From assembly GCA_963775575.1 (NCBI GenBank), contig CAVZJG010000004.1, forward strand, positions 248,001 through 312,000: a stretch of 64,000 bases of DNA. The letters run 5' to 3'. Below are positions 32,342 through 41,539 of this stretch, piece after piece; the stretch's first letter is position 1, and every line of letters begins with the position of its first letter. This DNA comes from Roseiarcus sp963775575. Its GTDB lineage: Bacteria > Pseudomonadota > Alphaproteobacteria > Rhizobiales > Beijerinckiaceae. The notes under the pieces are model-generated. The model saw nothing but the letters and a program-made list of their open reading frames with translations. It searched no databases and was not told where the DNA came from. The translations under genes were made by a program, and so were the position numbers.

Positions 32342-34747
32342 CTACAGGCGCAGCGTCGCGCCGGTCTTGTTCGCCACCTCGGCGACGATTCTGGCGACGA
32401 CCGCCTCGATTTCGGCGTCGGTCAGCGTGCGTTCGCGCGGCTGCAACGTTACGGAAATCGCCACCGACTTGCAGCCCTCCGGCAATCCCGGGCCGCGATA
32501 GACGTCGAACACGTCGGCGCCGGCGACGAGGCCGCGGTCGGCGCCGAGCGCCGCCTTGAGGATGTCGCCGGCGCGGGCGCTCTCCGCGACCACGAAGGCG
32601 AGGTCGCGCTCGACGGCCATGAATTCGGAGCGCTCCAGCTTGGGCCTCGCCTTGGTCGGCCGCGCCTTGGCGGCGGGAAGCGCGTCGAGGATGATTTCGC
32701 AAGCGACGATCGGCCCTTCCGCGTCGAGCGTCTCCAAGGCGCTCGGATGCAGTTCGCCGAACCAGCCGGCTTGCAATTTCGGCCCGAATTGCAGCCTCGC
32801 CGAGCGTCCGGGATGAAGGAACGGCGGGCCGCCGGGAACGACCTGCACGGCGTTCGCCGCGATCCCGAGCGCGCCGAGCAGCGCCAGCGCGTCGCTCTTG
32901 GCGTCGAACGCGTCGACCGCGCCGCCGCCCGACCAATGGCGCCCCTCGCTGTGGGCCTTGGCCATGCCGCGCCGCACCGTGGCGGCGGCGATGCGCTGGT
33001 CGTTCTCGCCGTCCCCAAGGAAGATCTGGCCGACCTCGAACAGCGCGACGTCTTTAAGGCCGCGGCGCGCGTTGCGCTCCGCCGCGGCGACGAGGCCGGG
33101 CGCGAGGCTCGGGCGCATGTCGGAGAGATCGGCGGCGATCGGATTGGCGAGCGCCAGCGCCGGCGCGCCGCCGCCGAACAGCTCCGCCTTGGGCTTGGCG
33201 ATGAACGACCAGGTCACGGCTTCGCGCAGGCCGAGCGAAGCGAGCGCGCGCTTGGCGACGCGGACTCGCTTTTGCAGCGGCGTGAGCACCGGCCGCGGCA
33301 CGCCCTCGTCGAGACGGGCCAGCGGCGCCGGCGGCACGCGGTCGAGGCCGGCGATGCGCACGATCTGGTCGACGACGTCGGCCTTGCCCTCGACGTCGGG
33401 GCGCCAGCTGGGAACGATCGCCTTGCCGTCCCGAAGCGTGAAGCCCAGGCGGGCGAGAATCGCTTCGCCTTCGCTTTGCGGGATGTCGAGGCCGATCAGG
33501 CGCTTGACTTCGCTGTAGGGGAATTCGATCGCGCGCCTCGGCGCAGTCGGATCGCCGGCGACGATCAGCCGCGAGGGCTCGCCGCCGCAGAAGTCGATCA
33601 CCATCCGCGTCGCGAGGTCGGCGCCGGGTATGCAGAAGTCGGGATCGACGCCGCGCTCGAAGCGATAGCGCGCGTCGGTGAGAACGCCGAGCTTGCGTCC
33701 GGTCTGGGCGATGTTGGCGGGGTTCCACAGCGCGCTCTCGATCAGCACGTCGCGCGTCTTTTCGTCGCAGCCCGAATGTTCGCCGCCGATGACGCCGGCG
33801 ATCGATTCGACGCCCCTGTCGTCGGCGATGACGACCATGCCGGCGTCGAGGGCATAGGTCTTGCCGTCGAGCGCGAGCACGCTTTCGTCGGCGTGCGCGC
33901 GCCTGACGTGCAGCGCGCCCTTGACCTTGGCGGCGTCGAACACGTGCAGCGGCCGGCCGCGGTCGAAGGTGAGGTAATTGGTGATGTCGACCAGCGCGCT
34001 GATCGGCCTGAGGCCGATCGCGCGCAGGCGCCGCTGCATCCATTCGGGCGAGGGGCCGTTGTCGACGCCGCGCACCAGGCGCAGCGCGAAGGCGGGGCAG
34101 AGGCGCGCGTCGGCGGGGGAGAAATCGAGCGTGACCGCGGTCGGGCAATCGAAGGTCCCGGCGATAGGCGCGGGCGCCGGGGTCTTCAGCGCGCCCAAGC
34201 CCGCCGCAGCGAGGTCGCGCGCGATCCCCGCCACGCCCGTCGCGTCGGGGCGGTTGGGCGTCAGGGCGACGTCGATGACGGGATCGTCGAGGCCGGCGTA
34301 GGCCGCGTAAGCAGCGCCGACCGGCGCGTCGTCGGGCAGATCGATAATCCCCTCGTGATCGTCGGAGAGCTGCAATTCGGCGGCCGAACACAGCATGCCC
34401 AGCGACTCGACGCCGCGGATGACGCCCTTGGCGAGAATGAGGTTCTTGCCGGGAATGAACGTGCCGACCGGCGAGAACACGCTCTTCATGCCCGCGCGCG
34501 CGTTGGGCGCGCCGCACACCACCTGCACCGGCGCCCCGCCGGCGTCGACCAGGCAGACGCGCAGGCGGTCGGCGTTGGGATGCGGCTTGGCCTCGATCAC
34601 CCGCGCGACGACGAAGCCCTTGACCTTGGCGCTGGGGTCCTCGATCCCCTCGACCTCCAACCCGATGCGCGTCATCGCTTCGACGATTCTTGCGAGCGAA
34701 GCCGAGGTTTCCAGATGGTCTTTGAGCCAGGACAGAGTCAGTTTCAT
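32342..34747 (-). CDS. pheT: Phenylalanyl-tRNA synthetase beta subunit
   Basis: An 801-residue beta chain of the alpha2-beta2 enzyme that charges tRNA(Phe). Domains in order: the N-terminal tRNA-binding OB fold (residues about 40-150; KVKGFVVARVIEAKPHPNAD), the B3/B4 editing domain (about 210-380), B5 (about 400-470), a catalytic-like core and the C-terminal ferredoxin-like anticodon-binding domain (about 705-801; SEFMAVERDLAFVV). The length is normal. In most bacteria pheT follows pheS directly; here 1.99 kb separates them and a kinase gene on the other strand lies between, so the two subunits must be transcribed separately. Confidence 0.97.
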   Translation of the reverse strand: MKLTLSWLKDHLETSASLARIVEAMTRIGLEVEGIEDPSAKVKGFVVARVIEAKPHPNADRLRVCLVDAGGAPVQVVCGAPNARAGMKSVFSPVGTFIPGKNLILAKGVIRGVESLGMLCSAAELQLSDDHEGIIDLPDDAPVGAAYAAYAGLDDPVIDVALTPNRPDATGVAGIARDLAAAGLGALKTPAPAPIAGTFDCPTAVTLDFSPADARLCPAFALRLVRGVDNGPSPEWMQRRLRAIGLRPISALVDITNYLTFDRGRPLHVFDAAKVKGALHVRRAHADESVLALDGKTYALDAGMVVIADDRGVESIAGVIGGEHSGCDEKTRDVLIESALWNPANIAQTGRKLGVLTDARYRFERGVDPDFCIPGADLATRMVIDFCGGEPSRLIVAGDPTAPRRAIEFPYSEVKRLIGLDIPQSEGEAILARLGFTLRDGKAIVPSWRPDVEGKADVVDQIVRIAGLDRVPPAPLARLDEGVPRPVLTPLQKRVRVAKRALASLGLREAVTWSFIAKPKAELFGGGAPALALANPIAADLSDMRPSLAPGLVAAAERNARRGLKDVALFEVGQIFLGDGENDQRIAAATVRRGMAKAHSEGRHWSGGGAVDAFDAKSDALALLGALGIAANAVQVVPGGPPFLHPGRSARLQFGPKLQAGWFGELHPSALETLDAEGPIVACEIILDALPAAKARPTKARPKLERSEFMAVERDLAFVVAESARAGDILKAALGADRGLVAGADVFDVYRGPGLPEGCKSVAISVTLQPRERTLTDAEIEAVVARIVAEVANKTGATLRL

Positions 34748-35108
34748 CGGGCGATCGCAAACGTGGCGGAGCGGCGCTCCCTCCCGCGCGGGCAGAAGGG
34801 AGACGCGCGCTTTCTAGCGGAAGGAACCGCGAAAGCCGACAACTATTTCGTTTCGACGACGTCGAGCCCGTCGCGGGCCGAGACGTCTATCCAATCGGGA
34901 CGCTTGGCCGTAACGTCATCGCTCCCGTCGCTTGCCGGCGCCGGCGGCGGGGAGGAGCGGGGGGCATGATCGAACAACTCGGCAGCGGCCGCCGCCGGAG
35001 GGGACGGGGCGGCCAAGAGACGGACTGTCCATTGAATATCAACGAGTTAGCATTTCTCGCGCGGACCTTGCGGGGGCCCGACGGCCCGCGGTCCGCCGGG
35101 AGGACGCC
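34748..35108. other. Gap between pheT and the FGGY kinase gene
   Basis: Divergent promoter region of 361 bp. Within it a 48-codon frame from ATG 34966 to TGA 35110-35112 has a strong ribosome-site-like tract (ggaggagcgggggg) and overlaps the kinase GTG start as GTGA. Its peptide (MIEQLGSGRRRRGRGG..., then NINELAFLARTL) has no known relatives, so it is listed only as a possible upstream small ORF. Confidence 0.3.
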
Positions 35109-36677
35109 GTGAGCCAGCCCCAAGACCTGCTGCTCGCCATCGATCAGGGGACGCAGAGCGTCCGGGCGATGATCTTCGATTCGCGCGGCGAACTGGTCGC
35201 CAAGTCACAAGTCCACATCGTCCCCTATTACTCCCGCCAGCCGGGCTGGGCGGAACAGGATTGCGATTACTATTGGACCAACCTGCGTCAGGCCTGCCAG
35301 AATCTGTGGTGGGCCCATCCGGAATTGAGAAGGCGCGTCGTCGGCATGTCGGTCACCACGCAGCGCGCGGTCGCCGTCTGCCTCGACGAGGACATGACGC
35401 CGTTGCGCCCGGCGATCGGCTGGCTCGATCAGCGCCGCACCAATCGCTATCCCAAGGCGCCGCTGTGGCTGGATCTGGGCATTCGCGCCGCCGGGCAGAA
35501 AAAGACGATCCACTATCTTCAGTCCAAGGCGGAATGCAACTGGCTCGCCGTCGACGAACCCGACGTGTGGCGCCGCACCAAGCACTTCGTGTTCCTGTCG
35601 GGCTATCTCAATCTCAGGCTGACCGGGCGGTTGTGCGATGCGGTCGGTTCGCAAGTCGGCTATGCGCCCTTCGACGGCAAGCGCCAGCAATGGGCGCGGC
35701 CGGGCGACTTCCGATGGAAGTTGCTCGCCGTCACGCCCGATCGTCTGCCGGAATTGGTTCCCGCCGGCGGATCGATGGGGCGGATCACCGCCGAGGCGGC
35801 CGACGAGACCGGAATTCCCGAGGGCCTGCCGGTCTACGCCTCGGGCGCCGACAAAGCCTGCGAGGTGCTCGCCGCCGGCGCGTGGACGCCCGACGTCGCG
35901 GTGCTGAGTTACGGCACCACGGCGACGGTCAACACCTGCAACACGCGTTACGTCGAGCCGATCCCGCTGCTGCCGGCGTATCCGGCGGCCGCGCCGGGGC
36001 GCTACAACAGCGAGATCATGGTCCAACGCGGCTACTGGATGGTCAATTGGTTCAAGGAGCAATTCGCCGCCAGGGAGATGATCGAGGCGGAGGAAAAAGG
36101 GGTCGCGCCGGAAATGCTGTTCGAGAGGATGCTCGAAGAGACCCCGGTCGGAAACATGGGCCTCATCCTTCAGCCGTTCTGGAATCCCGGCGTCAAGATT
36201 CCCGGCCCAGAGGCCAAGGGGGCGATGATCGGGTTCGGCGACGTGCACAACCGCTCGCACGTGTACCGCGCGATCATCGAAGGCGTCGCTTACGCCCTGC
36301 GCGAGGCGACGGCGAGGCTGGAACGGCGCAACGGCGTGAAGATTCGCCGCCTGAAAGTGTCCGGCGGCGGTTCGCAAAGCGACGGCGTCATGCAACTGAC
36401 CGCCGACGTCTTCGGCGTCGCCGCCGAGCGGCCGCACACGTTCGAGGCTTCGGGCCTGGGCGCCGCCATCAACGTCGCCGTCGGGGCCGGGCTATACCCC
36501 GACCACGCTGCGGCGCAGGCGCAAATGAGCCGTCCGGGGCGCACGTTCACGCCGATTGCGCAAAACGTCAGGCTTTACGACCGCTTGTATTCGGAGGTGT
36601 ACGCGCGCATGTACCCGCGCCTGGCGCGGCTCTATCTCAGCATCCGCCACATCACCAATTACCCGAGGCTCGGGTGA
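35109..36677 (+). CDS. FGGY-family carbohydrate kinase
   Basis: A 522-residue sugar kinase of the glycerol/xylulose kinase family (ASKHA fold). The N-terminal domain shows LLAIDQGTQSVRAMIFD (phosphate loop), GWAEQDCDYYW and the GMSVTTQRA region. The C-terminal domain shows LSYGTTATVN (phosphate 2), VYRAIIEGVAYALREA and the adenosine-site KVSGGGSQSDGVMQLTADVFG. The substrate cannot be told; the long insert YLQSKAECNWLAVDEPDVW is unlike glycerol kinase. The start is GTG 35109 with gggaggacgcc before it. It is inserted between pheT and pheS on the opposite strand, and no transporter or sugar isomerase gene is near. Confidence 0.9.
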   Translation: MSQPQDLLLAIDQGTQSVRAMIFDSRGELVAKSQVHIVPYYSRQPGWAEQDCDYYWTNLRQACQNLWWAHPELRRRVVGMSVTTQRAVAVCLDEDMTPLRPAIGWLDQRRTNRYPKAPLWLDLGIRAAGQKKTIHYLQSKAECNWLAVDEPDVWRRTKHFVFLSGYLNLRLTGRLCDAVGSQVGYAPFDGKRQQWARPGDFRWKLLAVTPDRLPELVPAGGSMGRITAEAADETGIPEGLPVYASGADKACEVLAAGAWTPDVAVLSYGTTATVNTCNTRYVEPIPLLPAYPAAAPGRYNSEIMVQRGYWMVNWFKEQFAAREMIEAEEKGVAPEMLFERMLEETPVGNMGLILQPFWNPGVKIPGPEAKGAMIGFGDVHNRSHVYRAIIEGVAYALREATARLERRNGVKIRRLKVSGGGSQSDGVMQLTADVFGVAAERPHTFEASGLGAAINVAVGAGLYPDHAAAQAQMSRPGRTFTPIAQNVRLYDRLYSEVYARMYPRLARLYLSIRHITNYPRLG

Positions 36678-36739
36678 GCCGCCCGACAGCGCTTAGCCCC
36701 TTGGTCGCCGATCGCCGGGCAATTTGAGTTGCGGCCGCC

Positions 36740-37822
36740 TCACCCGCTCAGCCCTCCCGCCAGCGTCGGCATGTCGAGCGGCTTGAAGCCGTAGTGGTCG
36801 ATCCAGCGCAGATCGGCGTCGAAGAAGTCGCGCAGGTCCGGCAGGCCGTATTTCAGCATCGCGATGCGATCGATGCCGAGGCCCCAGGCGAAGCCTTGAT
36901 GGACTTCCGGGTCGATGCCGCAATTCCTCAAGACGTTGGCGTGGACCATGCCGCAGCCGAGAATTTCCAGCCAGTCCTCGCCCTCGCCGAAGCGGATTTC
37001 GCCGCCCGAGCGCCGGCATTGGATGTCCACTTCCATCGACGGCGAGGTGAAGGGGAAGAAGCTCGGCCGGAAGCGCATGCCCACCTGCGGCACTTCGAAA
37101 AACGCCTTGCAGAATTCCTCCAACACCCACTTGAGATTGGCGAGCGTCGCCGACGTGTCGACCACCAGCCCCTCGACCTGATGGAACATCGGCGTGTGCG
37201 TCTGGTCGGCGTCGCAGCGATAGGTGCGCCCGGGGCAGATGACGCGGATCGGCGGCTTCAGCGCCAGCATCGTGCGCACCTGCACCGGGCTGGTGTGGGT
37301 GCGCAAGAGCTTCCGCTCGCCGTCGGCGCCGGGGGCGAAGAAGAAGGTGTCGTGCATTTCCCGCGCGGGGTGGTCGGGCGGAAAGTTGAGCTTGGTGAAG
37401 TTGTAATCGTCGCTTTCGATGTCCGGGCCTTCGGCGATCGAGAAGCCCATGTCGGCGAAGATCGCGGTGATTTCGTCGATGACCTGGCTGATCGGATGGA
37501 TGCGCCCGGCCTCGACGCCGGCGCGGCCGACCGGCAGCGTCATGTCGAGCGCCTCGCGCTCGAGTTGCGAGCGCAGCGCCGCGGCCTTCAGCGCCGCGCG
37601 GCGCAGGCCGAGCGCCTCGGCGACTTCGTCCTTGAGCGCGTTGATCGCGGCCCCCTGGCTCTTGCGCTCGTCGGGCGACATCTTGCCGAGGGCGCCGAGC
37701 AGGGCGGAAATCGCGCCCTTCTTGCCCAGCGCCGCGACGCGCGCGGCCTCCAGCGCCGTTTCGTCGGCGGCGCCGGCAATGGCGGCCAGGGTTTGCTGTC
37801 GGAGGGCGGAAAGGTCGGTCAT
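36740..37822 (-). CDS. pheS: Phenylalanyl-tRNA synthetase alpha subunit
   Basis: A 360-residue catalytic subunit of the Phe-tRNA synthetase. The N-terminal coiled-coil arm (residues 1-90) is followed by the class II core: motif 1 in HPISQVIDEITAIFADMGF, motif 2 with LLRTHTSPVQVRTM and RVICPGRTYRCDADQTHTPMFHQVEG, and motif 3 in GFAWGLGIDRIAMLKYGLPDLR. The Ala of GLGIDR-type motif 3 and the length are typical. It follows rplT after a 200-bp gap filled by heptanucleotide repeats. The partner pheT lies on the far side of the FGGY kinase gene. Confidence 0.97.
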   Translation of the reverse strand: MTDLSALRQQTLAAIAGAADETALEAARVAALGKKGAISALLGALGKMSPDERKSQGAAINALKDEVAEALGLRRAALKAAALRSQLEREALDMTLPVGRAGVEAGRIHPISQVIDEITAIFADMGFSIAEGPDIESDDYNFTKLNFPPDHPAREMHDTFFFAPGADGERKLLRTHTSPVQVRTMLALKPPIRVICPGRTYRCDADQTHTPMFHQVEGLVVDTSATLANLKWVLEEFCKAFFEVPQVGMRFRPSFFPFTSPSMEVDIQCRRSGGEIRFGEGEDWLEILGCGMVHANVLRNCGIDPEVHQGFAWGLGIDRIAMLKYGLPDLRDFFDADLRWIDHYGFKPLDMPTLAGGLSG

Positions 37823-37853
37823 GATCGGGGTCTCGGCGGTTCCCCTGGCGAGA

Positions 37854-38020
<167 letters not shown>

Positions 38021-38024
38021 CCTC

Positions 38025-38390
38025 TCACGCTGCCTTGGGCAGATGGCCCTTGGCCTTTTCGACGATGGCGGCGAACGCCGCCGGCTCGCTGATGGCGAGG
38101 TCGGAGAGCGCCTTGCGGTCGATTTCGACGCCGGCGCCGATCAGGCCGGAAATGAAACGGGAGTAGGTGAGCCCGTGCTCGCGGACCGCCGCGTTGATGC
38201 GCTGGATCCACAGCGCGCGGAACTCGCGCTTGCGGTTCTTGCGGTCGCGATACGAGTACTGCATCGCCTTTTCGACCGCCTGCTTGGCGGCGCGAATGGT
38301 GTTCTTGCGGCGGCCGAAATAGCCCTTCGCGGCCTTGAGCACCTTCTTGTGCTTGGCGTGGCTGGTTACGCCGCGTTTGACGCGTGACAT
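38025..38390 (-). CDS. rplT: Ribosomal protein L20
   Basis: A 121-residue large-subunit protein that binds 23S rRNA early in assembly. The basic N-terminus SRVKRGVTSHAKHKKVLKAAKGYFGRRKNTIRAA and RDRKNRKREFRALWIQRINAAVR are diagnostic. In other bacteria L20 represses its own operon by binding the leader. It follows rpmI by 35 bp in the usual rpmI-rplT order. infC, often first in this operon, is not present in the window upstream of rpmI. Confidence 0.97.
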   Translation of the reverse strand: MSRVKRGVTSHAKHKKVLKAAKGYFGRRKNTIRAAKQAVEKAMQYSYRDRKNRKREFRALWIQRINAAVREHGLTYSRFISGLIGAGVEIDRKALSDLAISEPAAFAAIVEKAKGHLPKAA

Positions 38391-38425
38391 CCGTTATCTC
38401 CGGGAAATGGGGGCAGGGGCTTCAG

Positions 38426-38626
38426 TCAGCCGTTCGGCAGGAAGAATTTCTTCACCTTGTCGCCGTCGGTCTTGAACAACACCGCGGTGCCGCGCAGATT
38501 GCGAATCTGCTTGGTGGTGCGCTTGATCATGCCGTGCTGCTTGCCCGCGTGGGCGTAGACCACCTTGCCGGTTCCCGTGATCTTGAAGCGCTTTTTGGCG
38601 CTCGATTTCGTCTTCATCTTGGGCAT
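38426..38626 (-). CDS. rpmI: Ribosomal protein L35
   Basis: A 66-residue basic protein of the large ribosomal subunit. MPKMKTKSSAKKRFKITGTGKV and the AGKQHGMIKRT segment are typical. It starts behind ctaggagagcc (reverse strand) and is the first gene of the rpmI-rplT pair. Its upstream 190 bp should hold the promoter; no infC is found there, since the next gene upstream is a short-chain dehydrogenase on the same strand. Confidence 0.96.
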   Translation of the reverse strand: MPKMKTKSSAKKRFKITGTGKVVYAHAGKQHGMIKRTTKQIRNLRGTAVLFKTDGDKVKKFFLPNG

Positions 38627-38824
38627 TTGGCTCTCCTAGGGCTTGACGCCCTCTTGGATTGGCGGACCCGAGGGGCCCGTTCGCGTCGGAATTGAGCGAA
38701 AAGAACCGCCACGGCAGCCCTCGAGAGCCGGGCGGTTCGGATGGGACGCGCGCTTTTAGGCGAAAGGCGCCGCGCGCGCAAGGGCTTGCGTCGGGGCGCG
38801 CGAACGGGAACGGCGCCGCCTCGC

Positions 38825-39652
38825 TCAAATCTTGAAGATGCGCTTGATCATGCGCATTTGCAGCCGCGATCCGAGAAGCCGGCGCAGCGGGACGACGCGT
38901 CGCGCGTCCGCGCCGGCGAGGTAACGCATGCGGTCGCTCGGGTCGGTGGCCGCCTGATAGACGACCTCGGCGACGCGCTCGGGCGGGCTGGCGTTCTTGA
39001 CGTAACTTTCCCGCGTCCTGTTCACCTTCTCCATGAAGGCGGCGTAGTCGGGAAAGGCGGAAGCATCCCAGGCGTCGAGCGAACGGCCGCCGAAATCGGT
39101 GGCGATCGCGCCGGGCTCGACGACCTTCACCTTGATCCCGAATGCGCCGAGTTCGTACCACAACCCCTCGGAAAGGCCCTCGACGGCGAATTTCGAGGCG
39201 TTGTAGACGGCGAAGGACGGCATGGTCATCAATCCGCCGATGGAGGAGACGTTGATCAGCACGCCGGCGCGGTTGGCGCGAAAATGCGGCGCTGCGGCCT
39301 GCACGCAGGCGATCAGGCCGAAGACGTTGACGTCGAATTGCCGTGCGATCTGCTCGCGCGATCCGGCCTCGACCGGGCCGAACGCGCCGTAGCCGGCGTT
39401 GTTGACCCATACGTCGATGCGCCCGAAGGCCTCGAGCGCCGCCGCGACCGCGGCGCGCGGGGCCTCGGGGTCCTGCACGTCGAGCGCGATGAGCTTCAGC
39501 GCCGCCGATTCCGCCAAATCACGTTCCGCCGACGGGTTGCGCATCGTCGCCGCCACGTTCCAGCCCCTATCGCGAAAGAGCTTCGCGGTCGCTTTGCCGA
39601 TGCCGCTGCTGGCGCCGGTGACGACGATGGTCTTGGCCCGGACGTCCGCCAT
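38825..39652 (-). CDS. Short-chain dehydrogenase/reductase
   Basis: A 275-residue classical SDR using NAD(P)H. It has the cofactor motif TGASSGIGKATA (residues 13-24), NNAGYGAFGPVE (about 88), the catalytic Ser in INVSSIGGL and the YNASKFAVEGLSEGL Tyr-Lys pair near 155. The Arg/Asn after the Gly motif (ATMRNP) suggests NADPH. The pattern (SREQIARQFDVNVFGLIA, VVEPGAIATDF) is that of many uncharacterised SDRs, so the substrate is unknown. It is upstream of rpmI on the same strand but 198 bp away. Confidence 0.92.
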   Translation of the reverse strand: MADVRAKTIVVTGASSGIGKATAKLFRDRGWNVAATMRNPSAERDLAESAALKLIALDVQDPEAPRAAVAAALEAFGRIDVWVNNAGYGAFGPVEAGSREQIARQFDVNVFGLIACVQAAAPHFRANRAGVLINVSSIGGLMTMPSFAVYNASKFAVEGLSEGLWYELGAFGIKVKVVEPGAIATDFGGRSLDAWDASAFPDYAAFMEKVNRTRESYVKNASPPERVAEVVYQAATDPSDRMRYLAGADARRVVPLRRLLGSRLQMRMIKRIFKI

Positions 39653-39827
39653 GCGCGAGTTCCTTTCCCCGTTCGCCGGTCGGCGATCGCCGCCCCGCAG
39701 ATCGTGAAGCTATGGCGCTCGCGTCGGCTCCGCAAGGGCGAGGCGCGAGGCGCGGCGCCCTTGCCAGCGGCCTTCGCTGCAGCTTAGTTGCGCCGCGCAA
39801 ACGCGTCTCTCAAGCCCGGCGAAGGTT

Positions 39828-40427
39828 ATGGACGCACTCATCGACGGCTACCGCCGCTTTCGCTCGGAAATCTGGCCCGCCGAGCGCGCGCGCTACGAGG
39901 CGTTGGCGCGTCGGGGGCAGGCCCCCGAGACGATGGCGATTTCCTGCTCGGACTCGCGCGTCGATCCGCAGACGGTGTTCGGCGCGGCGCCGGGCGAGAT
40001 CTTCGTGCTGCGCAACGTCGGCGGGCTCGCGCCGCCCTACCAGCCCGACGGGCGCTACCACGGCGCGAGCGCGGCGATCGAGTTCGGCGTTCGCGTGTTG
40101 AAGGTTTCGCGCCTGGTCGTGCTCGGCCACGCGCAGTGCGGCGGCGTGCGCGCGATGGCGCTCGGCGCGCCGCCCGAAGCGCGCGACTTCGTCGCCTCCT
40201 GGGTCGAGATCGCCAGGCCGGCGTTGAGCGCCGCCGGCGGCGGGGCCGGGCGGCTCGACGAGATCGAGGCCGCGGTGGTGCGGCTGTCGCTCGCCAATCT
40301 CATGACCTTTCCCTGGGTCGCCGAAGCGGTGGCGGCCGGCCGTCTTTCGCTTCACGGCTTCCGTTTCGACATCCATACCGGCGCGCTGTGGCGCGTCGAC
40401 GCCGACGGCGTCTCGCCGGTGGAATAG
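39828..40427 (+). CDS. Beta-carbonic anhydrase
   Basis: A 199-residue zinc enzyme interconverting CO2 and bicarbonate. The zinc and catalytic motifs are intact: AISCSDSRVDP (Cys, Asp/Arg dyad) near residue 40, and VVLGHAQCGGVRAM (His, Cys) near 100. VLRNVGGLAPP and GASAAIEFGV are typical of beta-class enzymes from alphaproteobacteria. The length is standard and there is no export signal, so it acts in the cytoplasm, supplying bicarbonate. ATG 39828 follows cccggcgaaggtt. The RMD1-type gene follows 57 bp later, perhaps on the same transcript. Confidence 0.93.
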   Translation: MDALIDGYRRFRSEIWPAERARYEALARRGQAPETMAISCSDSRVDPQTVFGAAPGEIFVLRNVGGLAPPYQPDGRYHGASAAIEFGVRVLKVSRLVVLGHAQCGGVRAMALGAPPEARDFVASWVEIARPALSAAGGGAGRLDEIEAAVVRLSLANLMTFPWVAEAVAAGRLSLHGFRFDIHTGALWRVDADGVSPVE

Positions 40428-40484
40428 GCCGTCGCGCGAGCGGACGCGCTGGCCTCGCCCCGTCCGGCGGCGTAGATTGCTGGC

Positions 40485-41303
40485 ATGACCGACGCCGCGC
40501 GCCCCTCGGAAACGCCGACCCGCCTGACGGCCCGCGCGCTCATCGTCGGCGAGCGCATCGACACCGCGGGGCTGGAGCGGCCGGACATGATCTCGTCGCT
40601 GCCGCTGGCCTTTCGCGTCGGCAGAAGCGGCATGGTGGCGCTGTTCCGCTTCGGCGCGGCGGTGATGGTCGGCCTGACGCCGCTCGAAGAGGAGGATACG
40701 CTCGCTAAGCTGAAGTCGCGCGTCACCGGCGCGCGGGCCCGCGGCGACGACGAGACCGCGGTGTTCGAGATCGCGCCGGAGGACGAGACGTCGAGCGGGG
40801 CGGGCGGCCCGATCCAGATCAAGAACCTTTCGCCGCAGCGCTTTCTCGTCATGGCCGACGCGCTCGCCAAGACGGTGGCCCTCGCTCGCGACGAGCGCGA
40901 GGTCAACGCGGTCTTCGACGTCATCGAACCGTTCGCCGCCCAGCTCGCCCACTCCGGCCGGCCGCCGTTCCGCCGCAGCGCGATGCTGCGCCTGATCGGC
41001 CAGGCGCTGCTCGCCCAGCACCGCGTTTCCGGTCGCGTCGCGGTGGAGGAAAAGCCCGACGTGCTGTGGGACCGCCCCGATCTGGAGCGCCTCTACGCCC
41101 GGCTCGAAGACGAATACGAACTGAAGGAGCGCGCCGGCGCCCTCAAGCGCAAGCTCGACGTCATCGTCGAGACCGCCCACGCCCTGACCGACATCATCGA
41201 CGCCGACCGCTCGACGCGCCTCGAGCTCGCCATCGTCGTGCTGATCGTCCTCGAACTGATCGCATCGATGTTCCAGATCTATCTGGCGCTGCACGGGAGG
41301 TGA
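40485..41303 (+). CDS. RMD1/YagE-family (DUF155) protein
   Basis: A 272-residue protein of the RMD1/SIF2 family, known from yeast (Rmd1, Rmd8) and bacteria, with no biochemical function established. The conserved block runs LTARALIVGERIDT, GMVALFRFGAAVMVGLTP and, toward the end, ERLYARLEDEYELKERAGALKRKLDVI. It ends in a single hydrophobic helix (LAIVVLIVLELIASMFQIYLAL) that would anchor it in the membrane. The protein is complete. The displaced monooxygenase gene end begins 12 bp beyond its stop, the likely left edge of an insertion. Confidence 0.85.
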   Translation: MTDAARPSETPTRLTARALIVGERIDTAGLERPDMISSLPLAFRVGRSGMVALFRFGAAVMVGLTPLEEEDTLAKLKSRVTGARARGDDETAVFEIAPEDETSSGAGGPIQIKNLSPQRFLVMADALAKTVALARDEREVNAVFDVIEPFAAQLAHSGRPPFRRSAMLRLIGQALLAQHRVSGRVAVEEKPDVLWDRPDLERLYARLEDEYELKERAGALKRKLDVIVETAHALTDIIDADRSTRLELAIVVLIVLELIASMFQIYLALHGR

Positions 41304-41315
41304 GGGGCGCTCCCC

Positions 41316-41402
41316 TCAGCCCGCGTAGAGCCAGTGGTAGCGCTTAAGCAGGCGCTCGGGCCCGAGGATCCTCATCGTCAGGTCGCGCGCCAGCGCCGTC
41401 AG
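41316..41402 (-). pseudogene. Displaced 3' end of an FAD-monooxygenase gene
   Basis: About 28 codons in the minus frame, without a start, read TALARDLTMRILGPERLLKR then YHWLYAG and a stop at 41316-41318. This is the C-terminus seen in the intact gene at 46269 (LAFARDVAMGVLGPRRLLDR then YDWLYAA), at roughly 70 percent base identity by eye. Homology fades by about 41405. It lies next to an IS3 element and at the opposite edge of a 5-kb accessory block from the intact gene, as if an insertion had replaced the gene's tail and pushed the old one away. Confidence 0.75.
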
Positions 41403-41539
41403 GGTAGGGCGACCGGGGTGGGTAAACGGCTCGCCGTAACCAGGGCGGGCGTGAGCGGGCTGAATTGGGGAATTCGTATTGTGCTGCGCCCCTAAAGTGA
41501 GACACGCGATTTGAGTGACATAGGCCGTTAGGAGGCTTC

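Noticed and set aside
32747..34969. 740-codon plus-strand frame opposite pheT
   Set aside because: Shadow of pheT: composition is Arg/Gly/Asp-rich with no domain, and pheT covers the region with a full family match.
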